A stretch of DNA of 64,000 bases from Merluccius polli (taxonomy: Eukaryota > Chordata > Actinopteri > Gadiformes > Merlucciidae), in assembly GCA_030340625.1 (NCBI GenBank), contig JAOPHQ010005713.1:152001-216000 (forward strand), given 5' to 3'. A program made the translations under genes and the position numbers. Of the stretch, positions 54,178 through 64,000 are shown in pieces. The notes beneath the pieces were generated by a model. The model was given only the letters and a program-made list of their open reading frames with translations, did not search any database and was not told the origin of the DNA. Position 1 is the first letter of the stretch; every line of letters starts with the position of its first letter.

Positions 54178-54453
54178 GTCACTAGCACCACGAACAAGGG
54201 AGTATCAAAGATAGACACTTTAATATAATTAGGCATAATTAATATCCACTCACTTTAAATTTATTCGGCATGCAGCCATAACTAGACAGGGCAGGGGTTA
54301 AGTCCCATAGTGTTCACAGCAAAATGATTCAGTTTCCACACTACGCAAGACAGCACAGCATAACAAATTTAGACACGTGATTATGTTCACAGCAACTGAT
54401 GAATTCACACATCCACACCTTAAGCCCGCCCGGATCGTCTGGCTGGGAATTGT
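54178..54453. other. Spacer, nothing recognised
   Basis: Mixed sequence between the CWG element and the LTR; no frame or repeat family recognised. Confidence 0.5.
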
Positions 54454-54550
54454 TGTTACGGCCCTGGCCGTATGTTGTTAGTTCTGTTTTGTTCTTTGTT
54501 GTTTTCCTTTTGTTTTTTCTTGTGTATGGTTTGTGGGAGTGAGACCTCTG

Positions 54551-55565
54551 GGGGGTATTGCACAAAACTAGGATAAGGGATTAAGCCGGGATATGTTTAC
54601 GGATTTAGGTTATCCTGGCTAAATTTAGCCTCAAGTCGGTTGCATGAAAGCAGCTCACACTTATCCCGGCTAAGTTACCATGGTGATTTATTCTCCGCAG
54701 CTAGCCTGCTCCAGACCAGGCTAACAGCCAGGCTAAGCTTAATCCTAGTGATTCACCTGTATTTACACCGTCAATCCTGTGAGGAATTAATGTGTTGTAC
54801 AGCATGTCCATGGTCTTTCTAAGTATGTTGCATCATTTTAATTATCCCGAATTAAAATATTAGTCATTTCTCATTTCATTTAAATCTGTTGGCTGTTTGC
54901 AATTGCAACAGTCTTTTTATATTGATTCAAGTGTTATTACTCAGGCCAACACAGTTAAAGTCTATATTTTTTCATAATATGACACATTTACGTTTGTGTT
55001 TATGAAAGTCCGCCTTTATTACGCAACTGCAGCGCATTTGGAAATGTCAACAAACAGATGAGCGCAACATTCTTATGTCATATGTATAAAATGTATTTTA
55101 ATCACACAAACGAACCTTTGCAACATGTGAAACAGCCCATTGGCTACCATGCATAATAAGCTGTTTTAAATTGCACATTTCAAATCACGCAGACGTCACC
55201 GAGCCCGACCCGAACCCGAGCATAATTTCTAAATATCTGTCCGAACCCGACCCGGCCCGTCGGGTACTCTCGGGTCCCCTCGGGTCCTGTCGGGCTTGGG
55301 TCGGGTATCCAATAAGGAGCTGTTCAGCGGCCGTGACGTATGAAACGCCATGTTCCGATCGGTGATTCTGTGAGCGATCGCGAGGTCTATTCAAGCATGC
55401 CGCTTATCCCAACTAGCTTCACCTGACGTGATTTAGCCGCGCCTATTTATCCTGGCTTGGCAATCGTGCAACCGATTAAGCCAGGATACCACCAAGCAGA
55501 ATAGTCCAAGCCGCGCTTACTCAATTATCCTGGATTTATGTATCCTAGTTTTGTGCAATACCCCC
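54551..55565. mobile_element. CWG-target element copy 2, TSD CTG
   Basis: 1,015 bp with ends GGGGGTATTGCACAAAACTA and the complement, flanked by CTG (54548-54550, 55566-55568). It gives the uninterrupted structure of the family: GGATAA subterminal repeats, a shared AT-rich core, GGGTC-type tandem motifs, TTATCC subterminal repeats. No coding capacity. Confidence 0.85.
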
Positions 55566-56050
55566 CTGCTTGCGAATGAGTTTTTCTGTGCAGGTGCTGG
55601 TGATTGAGTCCGTAATTGGCGGAAGCTGATTGGCTCGCTCTCAACCTCACGGCATTCAAAGCTCCACCGGATTCATTCAGCCAGGGGCACGGTTGACAGC
55701 AGCAGCACTCGCTCACGGATTCCCGAACCACTATTATTATTATTATGTGTTAATGTTTGTATTTAATTGTGTCCGGTAGGGGTGAGTTGCCATTTATTTT
55801 ACAGAGTTTGTCTCATGTTTTTTTGGGTCACTGTTGAGGTTAGGGATTGCTTGCTTTTTGTTTTAGAATAGGTTTTTTTTTGGCATCAACTCACCCTGAC
55901 GCTTTGTTTTTTTTTTCTCTTTATTGCTTAGTTAAAATAAATTAATATTTATTTTACTTTGGAAAAGTCTGTGCGTGGTGGTTTGGGGATCGGGGAGCGG
56001 GTATTTTTCGCATTTGTGTTGTGTCTCTGTTTCCCCTAGACAGGGGCATA

Positions 56051-57001
56051 GGGTGAATTCAGGTATATTGGGACATTTTTTGTAATTTCAGCTTCAGAGT
56101 TTTTATTTGTCATCAAGTTACAAACATAACCCAATCAATGAGACATTTATGAATTTCTCAAGGTCTCTACATCATTTAAGTGAAAAAAGTAAGTGTTCAT
56201 GACATTTTATGAATGCATGGTTCACTATTTTAGTGGAGTTGACACAAAACTTTTAAGCGACTTGTTTGGTAATTTGGGACAGTATGTTTGGTAATTTGGG
56301 ACAGTATGTTTGGTAATTTGGGACACAGACTGCTGGGTGTAGATTCATGTATTGAACAATGATTAGACATTTTAAAAACATTTTAATGGATTCTTTAACC
56401 ATAAATATATCTTTAAGGTTATGCATTATGTATAATCTACTGATTTGGTTGGATTTAACAGATCATTACGGCCATAAACTTCAGATTTAGAGTATCGACT
56501 TTAAATTAGGCCTACACCAGAAAATCCAGCAAGTTTTTTTTTTTAAAAACAAAACACTTTATTCATATTTTGTAGTGATGCTTTCATAAATTCAACAGGT
56601 CATGTAACAATTATAGACAACCAACAGTACACAAATTCATCAATATCTACTAACTCACAAACATTAATAACGGATCATTCATTATTTCCAGAAAACTTAT
56701 TATCATCTGTCCTATCTATCAGATCATGAGGCTAGGTCTCATTAAAACATTTCCAAACATTTATTTATAAACTCACATAAGTGATCAACTGGCACTTGTC
56801 CTGAAATGGTAGCCTAACATATTAGTGCAATTTCCATGAACATCTATATAAATGTTATAAAAAAAAACATATCCAGGTCTAGTCATTAACAATTTCATTG
56901 GGACATAACATTACAAATACAACATATTAGTGCAATTTCCATGAACATCTTAATGATCGGCCTATTGACTTTTTTCTATAATCTACAAATGAGTGTCACA
57001 T
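56051..57001. other. Pogo-like element 3' region
   Basis: Non-coding, AT-rich, with subterminal GGTAATTTGGGACAGTATGT repeats (56,258-56,330) and a duplicated AACATATTAGTGCAATTTCC segment (56,817 and 56,922). Confidence 0.7.
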
Positions 57002-58888
57002 TCAAAGGCAGTCCTTGCAAAGGTATGACTCATCATCATCAAGTATTCCATTGTCTTCCCCACAAGTCAGATGATACCACTTTTTGCAGGAATTACAGGA
57101 CATCCACTCCTCATCTCCCTTTGGATCATCTTTGTCCCCATACTTCACTCCACAAATGCTGCACAAATTCTCTGTTTTCTCTCCCTTTTCGGGTTGTTTC
57201 CCCTTCCCTGTCCCCTTCCCTTTCCCCTTGCCTTTCCCCTTAACTCTGTTTCGGACATATTCAAAGTGTGCTTCGCTTGTCAGGTAACTGCTTGGAGGCT
57301 TGGATCTTTTCACCTTGCTGGTAGAGGGGCGTGCACGGGAAGGCAATGTGATCAGCTCATCAAAACTTGTCTTGACCTCAACTATGTTGCTGGGATCTGG
57401 AGGCATCATGTCAGCTGTGTGGATAGGCCCATATGTCGGAACATATGGAACAGCAGTACTGTCCAGGGTGGTGGACGCTTCTAGGTCATCTGTTGCTGAC
57501 ACATCCAGGTTGAGTGCAAGGGGGGTGTCCAACAGTGGGATCAGCATTTCAGTGAAGGCAGTATCAGTGTCAGTTGCAGGAGCTTCTTCTCTATCAGTAG
57601 CAGGAGCTTCCTCTCTGTCAGTTGTCAGACTTGGAGCAAACAGACACTTGTCAATGCGGGCTGGGTCCAGAGGATGGATTCCGCTGCCCCTAAATCCAGC
57701 TCTGGCATTCTCGGCTGTTGCTGCACTTCTCCATGCCTTGGAAAGGATGCCAAGAAACAGACACTTTTGCAGCTTCAGCCCACCATTCTCCCTGGTAAAG
57801 ACACAACCCTCTAAGTTCCAGTGGTGTTTTAGACTTCTGAAAAAGGCCCTGTCTGCTGGCTGTAGAATGTGGGTTGTGTGTGGAGGAAAGCAGATGACGT
57901 GCACATTATTTGTCTTCATTAGTTCTAAGAACTCCAAATTAAAAACATGAGAGCTGTGCCCATCCAGAAGTAAGACATGTGGCCGGGGGTCATCTCTTGG
58001 AAGACAAGCAACAAATTGCTTCCCCCAGTCGAGAAACACTTCTGTGTTGATCCATCCAGTCTCAGTTGCTTTGACCAGAGTGTTGGTGGGCGCTCCGTAA
58101 CACCACTCAGATCGCAAACGCTTCGCCTTGAAAATGACCATAAGTGGCCCATATTCCCCAGCTGCGTTGAGACTTGCCAATAGGGTGGTGGTCTCCCCTC
58201 GCTCATTGGAAGTGACCTCAAAGCAGGGCGAGCCTACTGGTGACACCACCCTCGAGGACACAAAATGGTCCTGCAAACCAGTTTCGTCACAGTTCCATAA
58301 GTGTGAAGGGACATCCTGGATTCCAAGTTCATTTATGATATCCTCATACATATGGAACCATTTGCCAACAACTACTGGGTTGAAACAAGCAGCCCGAGCT
58401 GCAGAGAGGGCCTCTGGCTTCCTCATTCCAAGACGAGGATGTCTCTTCATGAAGGCCTCAAACCAATAGTGGCCTGCCTGACCTTTACCCTCAGAGAAGC
58501 CTTTTAACCCATTTACCCTGGCAAACTGAAAAGCCAGCTTCTGGATTTCTGGCTTCCTCATACCTCGTGTTGCTAAATTTTCGATTATCTTCGCTAAGTT
58601 ACCCTCATCCAGCTCTGATAGGACTGGCTTTCGTCCTGCCACATGCTTGTGTCCATGTATCACACCTTTAGCCCGTCTTTGGAGGGTGGATTTGGGGACA
58701 TTCCAGGCCCTGGCAAGATAATGGAGTGGAGGTCTTTTACCTGCCGTTTCCAGCTCTCTGTACTCCTGCAATGCTCCCTTCATTCTGTCTTCCTTCCACA
58801 TGTTGTACTTCCCTGTTATTTTCCCCTGTTTGTTCTCTCTCCCTTGCACTTTCTCTCTTGATCTGTCTGTCTCTTTCCTGGGTGCCAT
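57002..58888 (-). CDS. Pogo-like transposase with PHD finger, intact
   Basis: ATG at 58888 lies just after an acceptor-like CATTTTGCAG, and the frame is open for 628 codons to the stop at 57002. Order: basic N-terminus (MAPRKETDRSREK), psq-type helix-turn-helix (YLARAWNVPKSTLQRRAKG), CENP-B-like helix-turn-helix (IQKLAFQFARVNGLKGFSEG), DDE_1 domain with catalytic aspartates in WNCDETGLQD, HVLLLDGHSSHV and HILQPADRAFF, a low-complexity acidic linker, a GKGKGKG run, and a C-terminal PHD finger (CSICGVKYG ... WMSCNSCKKWYHLTC ... YLCKDCL). Family role: binds and cuts the transposon ends and inserts at TA. The PHD finger may read histone tails. Its integrity makes it the best functional gene candidate in the window. 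Confidence 0.93.
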   Translation of the reverse strand: MAPRKETDRSREKVQGRENKQGKITGKYNMWKEDRMKGALQEYRELETAGKRPPLHYLARAWNVPKSTLQRRAKGVIHGHKHVAGRKPVLSELDEGNLAKIIENLATRGMRKPEIQKLAFQFARVNGLKGFSEGKGQAGHYWFEAFMKRHPRLGMRKPEALSAARAACFNPVVVGKWFHMYEDIINELGIQDVPSHLWNCDETGLQDHFVSSRVVSPVGSPCFEVTSNERGETTTLLASLNAAGEYGPLMVIFKAKRLRSEWCYGAPTNTLVKATETGWINTEVFLDWGKQFVACLPRDDPRPHVLLLDGHSSHVFNLEFLELMKTNNVHVICFPPHTTHILQPADRAFFRSLKHHWNLEGCVFTRENGGLKLQKCLFLGILSKAWRSAATAENARAGFRGSGIHPLDPARIDKCLFAPSLTTDREEAPATDREEAPATDTDTAFTEMLIPLLDTPLALNLDVSATDDLEASTTLDSTAVPYVPTYGPIHTADMMPPDPSNIVEVKTSFDELITLPSRARPSTSKVKRSKPPSSYLTSEAHFEYVRNRVKGKGKGKGKGTGKGKQPEKGEKTENLCSICGVKYGDKDDPKGDEEWMSCNSCKKWYHLTCGEDNGILDDDESYLCKDCL

Positions 58889-59775
58889 TCTATTCTGCAA
58901 AATGAATTACTTCACAGATGAGAACAAAGTCATAGATTAGGCAAAATGCACAAGAAGAGTCTACACCTAGCCTACATACATAGGTTTACTGCTTGATAGC
59001 ACACTTAATTATGTCTTATGTCACTACCACATAGGGCCTATGCTTTTGCTATAATGTTTTAAAAACATGACCTTTATTAGTACTAATTTGTCAGGAAATT
59101 ATTGGCATAAAATCATCTGACCCATTTACAAGGCCCACTACACACAGCTCTGATGGTTAGCAACATTAGCCGCTAATTCCTGCTAAAAGTTAAAAGTAAA
59201 TATCTGCTAAAAGTTGCCTAGGATACATCACTGAGGTTTTGTGTTGTAATAAATGTGACTCTCACTTTTAGTCATTATGTATGACTAAATTATTGACACA
59301 TGTCATTTCATACCCTAAAAACTTTGTCCCAAATTACCTGAAACATGCTGTCCCAATTTACCAAACCACATTTGGTAATTTGGGACAACAAGAAAATGCT
59401 AAAATTAAAATAATATAAACATAATTTCAAAACAATGTTTGTTTATTTTAGTTAACTATTACATCATACATATTTGTTCAACATTGGTGTCCACATTATA
59501 TTACTCACACATTTTACAGCCTTATATTCAAATCCACATAAACCCTATGTCATTTCTCTTACCTCTTGATTTTGGGGGCCAACTTCCTGTTTGATGCTGA
59601 CCACACCCCCCTGTGTGATGTCACCTAAGTTATGTCATGTGACTTCAGTAGTATGCTTCCTAGGCAATGTATTAGTACCCTTAACTTTACCATAGCCTTT
59701 TCAAGGCAGAAGTAAAATGCTTTTTCCTTATGCTGTCCCAAATTACCTGATGTCCCAATATACCTGAATTCACCC
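58889..59775 (-). promoter_or_regulatory. Pogo-like element 5' region
   Basis: Upstream of the start codon there is an untranslated exon boundary, AT-rich sequence and the right subterminal repeats (GTCCCAAATTACCTGAAACA and related, 59,325-59,390; 59,733-59,775). The transposase promoter must lie here; no TATA motif can be assigned with confidence. Confidence 0.5.
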
Positions 59776-59785
59776 TAACATAAAT

Positions 59786-59800
59786 TGGGGGCTCGTCCGG
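59786..59800 (+). promoter_or_regulatory. Primer binding site, tRNA-Pro type
   Basis: TGGGGGCTCGTCCGG, five bases after the LTR, is the motif complementary to the 3' end of tRNA-Pro used by many vertebrate LTR elements. Confidence 0.85.
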
Positions 59801-59878
59801 TCTTTGCAAAGTACATTTTTTGTTGTGCTTGCAGAGCAGTAATCCGCCGCTTGTTTTTGGTTGGCAGTTTCTCATAGG

Positions 59879-61175
59879 ATGTCTTTTGATATGGACAGAT
59901 TTGCGCTTGATCCGACTGTGGATAAATTGGAGCGATGCACAAAAGCTGAGTTAGTTTTGATTGGCAATTTCTTTGATGTAGCTATTCCGATAAATGCTAA
60001 AAAAGATGAGCTAAAACAGCTTTTGGTGGAGCAGCTGGCGGTAGGGGGTGGTGATAAAAAGCCTAAGACGGATAGTGCACCTGAGGTGTTAGTCGAGGAG
60101 ATGGAAGCTGGTGCTGCCATGGCCTCACTAGCGTTCAGCGACGGGGCGGTGTTAGGGGCCGAGGCTTCTGCTGCCGCCCGATGTATAGCACAGATCAAAT
60201 ACCGGTGATACAGGCTGGGCTTGAGACGGAGGATCTCAAGTTGACGCTCCGCCTAAGAGAGGTGGAGCTGCAGACAAAGACAAAGGAGTGCGAGCTCATG
60301 CTTTTGTGCATACGGGCTATGGAGGTTCAGAGGTTTCCCGGCACGTCCACCCCCGTGAGCGCGCTCCCTTATGCTGCTCCGCCTGAGCGGTTCGATGTTA
60401 GCAGGCAAATTCGCTTAGTGCCACAATTCAGAGAGGATGATGTTGACTCGTATTTTAAAGCTTTTGAGCGCATCGCAGTAACATTGGGGTGGCCGAAGGA
60501 AGTGTGGTGCCTGTTGTTGCAATGTAAATTGATAGGAAAAGCACAGGAGGTTTGCAATAGTCTGTCCATAGAGGAAAGTCTTTATGACATTGTTAAGGCC
60601 ACTGTATTAAGAGCTTACGAATTGGTCCCTGAAGCATACCGACAGAAGTTTAGAGGATGTGAGAAAGCTGCCAAGCAAACACACGTTGAATTCGCCCGTG
60701 AGAAAACGATTCTTTTTGATAAATGGTTGGCCGCATGTAAAGTTGCAAATTTTGCTCAGCTCCGCGAGTTACTCCTGGTGGAGGAATTCAAAATGTGCCT
60801 CCCAGACAAAATTGTTGTCTATTTAAATGAGCAGAAAGTAGAGTCGATGTCAAAAGTGGCCGTGCTCGCCGATGAGTTTGTTTTGACACACCGAGTTATT
60901 TTTCCCACTGGGCGCCGTGAGCAACCGGCGTTTTTAAATTCGGTGAAAACTTCTAGAGCGTCACCTCCAAGATCTCCAGCTAATCTGATGTCTCCTGGCA
61001 GTCCAGAATGCTATTACTGCCATGAAACGGGCCATGTTATTTCTCACTGCCCTGTTATCAGTCGGAAAGAGCAGAGTGCGCGGAACCCCAAAAGTGTGGG
61101 TTTTGTTCAGTCAGTCCCTTCTCTAGCACCTGTCGGCAGAAACGAGAATAAAAACGATTGCGTGGCTGACAGTTA
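59879..61175 (+). pseudogene. LTR element gag with SCAN-like domain, one frameshift
   Basis: ATG at 59879 opens the first frame (MSFDMDRFALDPTVDKLERC; AELVLIGNFFDVAIP, a SAP-like helix pair). It passes to a second frame between 60,181 and 60,208 by a one-base change. The second frame has a coiled region, then FDVSRQIRLVPQFREDDVDS, SYFKAFERIAVTLGWPKEVW and AYELVPEAYRQKFR, which is the retroviral-capsid-like domain ancestral to SCAN, and a CCHC knuckle CYYCHETGHVISHC. It ends TAG at 61174. Confidence 0.85.
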
Positions 61176-61183
61176 GGTACCGG

Positions 61184-63077
61184 CAGTGGCATGTAAAAAA
61201 CAGGTGGGGCTAGGCTAATTTTTTTTTTTTTTAAATGACGTACCAGTGTCCGTGACGTCACCCGTTTGTTTTCACAGTCGTGGCTATCTTTGTAGAGGTT
61301 GACTCCACCTGCTCCCGGCTATCCTGCACAACACAGGACTGTATGTAAAAATCTAGTTCAACATCTGACCTGTGGAAGGCAGTAATACGCTAAACAGCGT
61401 CTAAACCTATCAGTACACCAAGCTAATGTGGAGGGGGTATTAGAATATATTCAAACAAATTACGGGGCATTTTAAATTTGTTTGAAATTCATTTTTGGAA
61501 AAAGTTACAGCCCTAATATATTACAAATAAAATTGGTAATTTTCATAAAAAAGCAAAAGTATTTCAAAATAGAGATTGAGCTTTCTTCATTGGTCTGACT
61601 TATGTGTCAGTGTCCCACCATGCTGTTTGTAGCCCTGGCTTGGTGTGTCCCATTCTCTATTCAGCCCTCAGCTCCACCCACAAGGAACTGTGGAAAGATA
61701 ACCAGGACAGCAGGCAGGTACCAGGGCTGTCACAACCATTACAAATAAAATATACTTTAACACTATTCAGTATGCTGGGCTTTTGGTTTTTGAACTAAGT
61801 GACTGTTATCCATGTATCATATATATTTAATTAATAAAGTACATTAGTACAGCTTTTAATGTTTTATTGCTGACATCAATACATTGCAATAATGAAAGTA
61901 TAGTTTTTAAACTTTAAACTAAGCTTCCGCAAACCTAAAATGACACTAGTGCAAACAGCTGTAAGAGCCACTATAAGAACCCAATATCATGTTACCATGG
62001 AGTACACCTCCCATAGGCCTAGGTAGTGTCCTGGAGGAGAAATCAAAGATAATAGCTGTGAAAGAAAAGATTCAGAATGGCCTGTCTTGGTTTAAAGCCC
62101 ACTCACCACGACAAGGTGCAGGCCAGGAGTGGGGACATATAAGACGGGACAAACATAAACAGACACAACATTGACAAGAACAACGCTTAACTGTCACTGT
62201 GTTACATGGCAGAAGGTATCGCAGCACAACCACCATCTGTGATTTACAGGAGACATCCGTTGTCTCGTCGGCCTGTACAGCAACAAATGATGTCTCGTCC
62301 ACTTGTTTGGCTGTCCCTGTCCACTTCATACATGCAGTCTAATAGTTCGTTCTGTATGGTGATGTCCCTTTGAATACGGGCTGAGCGTCATAGTGCCGCT
62401 GAAGCCGAGCATCGCCCTCACACATCGTCTCAAAAATACACCGGAATATCCCCGGATTCAGAGAGTCCGCCGACTCGTCGTGACCCCGCAGTGCTGTCTC
62501 ACATTTCCCACACAGTTTAATACAAGTGATGATCCGACCGAGTACATACCTGTTTTCGTTTGCGTACCTCCGACATGCTTGTTAGCAACTTCTCACACGG
62601 CGCACAGGTGAGGACGAAGTCACTCGAGTCATGACTCATCACGCGCGCCGCACACTACAGCCAATAGCTGCGAACAATGAAATTACGCTGTAGCGGAACG
62701 AACCATATATGTCCATAGCAGTGCCGGTGGGGATAGCCCTACCATAAGAAAAATATTTTTCTCCGTCCACTTCAACGGAGAACATTCTGAGCATGCGCAT
62801 TTCAATCTTTCAAGTCCAATACACACTACCATTAGGCTGGTGGGGCAAGAGCCACTTCTTGCCCCACCAGACGAACTCAGTCTGAAGAAGCAAGCTAGGG
62901 TCGACTAAAAATGAACTAAAAGCGCCAAACTTATTATTTTACAGTACTTTCTGGGGAGATTTTTTTGAAATATATATATATATATTTTTAAAAAAAATTA
63001 TATATAATTTTTTTTTCTTTTCTTGTGAGAGTAGGTGGGGCAGAGCCCCACCTGCCCCTAATGACCAGTCGCCACTG
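61184..63077. mobile_element. hAT element, TSD GGTACCGG
   Basis: Ends CAGTGGCATGTAAAAAACAG and the complement of CAGTGGCGACTGGTCATT are flanked by GGTACCGG (61176-61183, 63078-63085). AGGTGGGGC motifs lie at both ends. A minus-strand frame at 62,072-62,329 contains FVAVQADETTDVSCKSQMVV, the first catalytic region of fish hAT transposases, so it derives from an autonomous element. Confidence 0.9.
62072..62329 (-). pseudogene. hAT transposase fragment, first catalytic region
   Basis: The minus strand reads VDETSFVAVQADETTDVSCK then SQMVVVLRYLL, which is the FS...DE(S/T)TD block carrying the first catalytic aspartate of hAT transposases. The bases from 62,180 leftward lose homology. No other transposase part was found in the element apart from weak traces. 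Confidence 0.7.
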
Positions 63078-63085
63078 GGTACCGG

Positions 63086-63235
63086 CCTCATCCTAAAAGG
63101 TTTAGTCTCGCTGACAGGAAAGGAGGAAGATCAGGTGCCAATCACTATACTGCGTGACACGGGAGCCACGCAGTCGCTCTTCCTGTTAGACAATGTGTTA
63201 CCGTTCTCAGATAAATCATCCTGTGGTTCGGATGT
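63086..63235 (+). pseudogene. LTR element protease start
   Basis: The frame reads GLILKGLVSLTGKEEDQVPI, then ILRDTGATQSLFLLDNVLPF: the DTGA active-site motif of retroelement aspartic proteases. It is broken at about 63,235 by unrelated sequence. Confidence 0.85.
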
Positions 63236-63433
63236 CCTCATATTTACATGACGAATTGTTTTAAAAATTCATAAAAAAATATGAGGGGAAGTAAAATGCT
63301 ATACAAAGAGGTGTGTCTCATACAGCAAGTGTAGATCTACTGTTCTACACTAATTTTGAGCCAATAGATTACATGACGATTTGTCACGCCCCTAGACGTC
63401 TGATAGGCCTACTGATGCAAAAGGTACCCTCCC
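63236..63433. other. Unassigned sequence
   Basis: AT-rich, no recognisable coding content; probably the start of the fold-back element that follows. Confidence 0.45.
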
Positions 63434-63723
63434 GCGTCTGTGTGAAACGATCTGGGTTCTCATAAACCCGTTCGCGGTGGTAAGAGACGAGCAGAGTCTA
63501 CAGCGTCCATTCACTCCAATAATAACCCGGTCACGGTGATAGATTACGCTAACCCTAACCATAACCCTAACCATAGGCCTAACCCTTTTTGGAGTGAATT
63601 GTTTCACAGTAGACTGCGGACGCTGTAGACTCTGCTCTGTGAGCGGGCGCTGTAGACTCTGCTCGTCTCTTAGCACCGCGAACGGGTTTATGAGAACCCA
63701 GATCGTTTCACACACACGCAGAC
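63434..63723. mobile_element. Fold-back MITE with ~73-bp arms
   Basis: The left arm (CGCGTCTGTGTGAAACGATC ... AGAGTCTACAGCG) pairs almost perfectly with the right arm (CGCTGTAGACTCTGCTCGTC ... CACACACGCAGAC). The loop holds CTAACCCTAACC / ATAACCCTAACC telomere-like units at 63,549-63,585. Arms form reading frames that are not genes. Confidence 0.85.
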
Positions 63724-63790
63724 TTATTTCGTGGCCACGAAATAGTATGTCGTGCGCACGACTTAGTATGTCGTGCGCACGACTTAGCTA
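63724..63790. repeat. Tandem short palindromes
   Basis: TATTTCGTGGCCACGAAATA is followed by two direct copies of AGTATGTCGTGCGCACGACTT. Each unit is self-complementary, so this is a series of small hairpins. Confidence 0.85.
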
Positions 63791-63921
63791 CTTTTTTTTT
63801 TTTTTACCATGTCATATCTGGGGCTCCGTAGGCTACAACCCCCCCCGGAAAAAAAAAAAAAAAAAAACGTCCCGAATTTCAGCCAATCTCATCTGGTCAC
63901 CCTACTCTCGTACCTGCCACG

Positions 63922-64000
63922 TAGGGGAGAGTGGGGTAAGTAGTGCCAATTTTTACTTAAAGTGCCCTTAAAGCAAGGGGATAACAGTAATGCCTCCAAC
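63922..64000. mobile_element. Possible Tc1/mariner-type left end at window edge
   Basis: TAGGGGAGAGTGGGGTAAGTAG resembles the GTGGGGTAAGT-type termini of fish pogo/mariner elements, with a TA before GGGG. The window ends before it can be verified. Confidence 0.4.

Larger units (their letters stand above)
56051..59775 (-). mobile_element. Complete pogo-like transposon, TSD TA
   Basis: 3,725 bp with ends GGGTGAATTCAGGTATATTG and the complement, flanked by TA (56049-56050, 59776-59777), the Tc1/mariner/pogo target. Subterminal copies of TTTGGTAATTTGGGACA occur three times at 56,258-56,325 and in both orientations at 59,325-59,390, the likely transposase binding sites. It carries one uninterrupted transposase gene and sits in the LTR of the retrotransposon just before CATAACA. 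Confidence 0.93.
54454..63235 (+). mobile_element. LTR retrotransposon with SCAN-like gag (Gmr1-like Gypsy candidate), 5' part
   Basis: The 5' LTR starts TGTTACGGCC and ends GGGGCATAACA (inverted TGTTA/TAACA), with a primer site six bases later. It is broken by a CWG element (54551-55565) and a pogo-like element (56051-59775); without them it is about 580 bp. Gag (59879-61175) and the start of protease (63,086-63,235) follow, the latter separated by a hAT (61184-63077). Beyond 63,235 homology is lost, so the rest of pol and the 3' LTR are not in view. Confidence 0.75.

Noticed and set aside
57300..57950. 216-codon plus-strand frame
   Set aside because: Antisense of the intact pogo-like transposase.

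Overview
The window looks like a repeat-dense stretch of a teleost fish genome, probably a spiny-rayed (acanthomorph) species. The evidence is the mix of families: hAT, Harbinger, EnSpm/CACTA and pogo DNA transposons, a Tx1/L1-type LINE, Gypsy LTR elements, a 5S-rRNA-derived SINE and an L2-type 3' tail ending in GAATT repeats. Almost all coding sequence belongs to transposons. I see no convincing complete host gene; two short exon-like pieces (a MADF exon at 774-906 and a weak one near 44.5 kb) are the only candidates.

The layout is a nest of insertions, many readable to the base from target-site duplications (TSDs). Left part: a Harbinger element (1211-4561, TSD TTA) beside a decayed EnSpm transposase fragment (4586-5253), then a 4-kb hAT element (5752-9754) holding at least three further hAT insertions. 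Centre: an old transposase-like gene of a family I cannot name starts near 10.99 kb and ends at 34.39 kb. It is split by an L1 (about 12.57-29.3 kb) and by a second Harbinger (about 29.3-34.18 kb). The L1 is split by an 11.5-kb EnSpm/CACTA transposon (13099-24602, TSD TA) in ORF1 and by a hAT (26173-27461) in ORF2. Removing the EnSpm and one TA restores the L1 reading frame exactly.

The EnSpm is the most informative unit. It carries two genes on one strand: a C2H2-finger plus DDE transposase of the CMC type, and a second spliced gene with a PB1-like N-terminus, which I recognise as the teleost family often labelled SAMD3-like. This placement argues that the SAMD3-like family is transposon cargo.

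Right part: a Gypsy element with two 197-bp LTRs that differ at one base (36432-43015) sits inside a hAT transposase remnant and is itself cut in its integrase by a hAT (39948-41934). Then come TTAA and hAT MITEs, a 1.34-kb element with a 10-bp TSD (47417-48757), and two related elements with 3-bp CWG TSDs (50606-54174 and 54551-55565). One of these contains a truncated pogo-like transposon. A second LTR element (from 54454, SCAN-like gag, tRNA-Pro-type primer site) runs toward the right edge. Its 5' LTR was entered by the second CWG element and by a complete pogo-like transposon (56051-59775) whose 628-residue transposase with a C-terminal PHD finger is uninterrupted. That is the best candidate for a functional gene here.

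Family names rest on motifs, TSD length and termini read by eye; no database search was possible.
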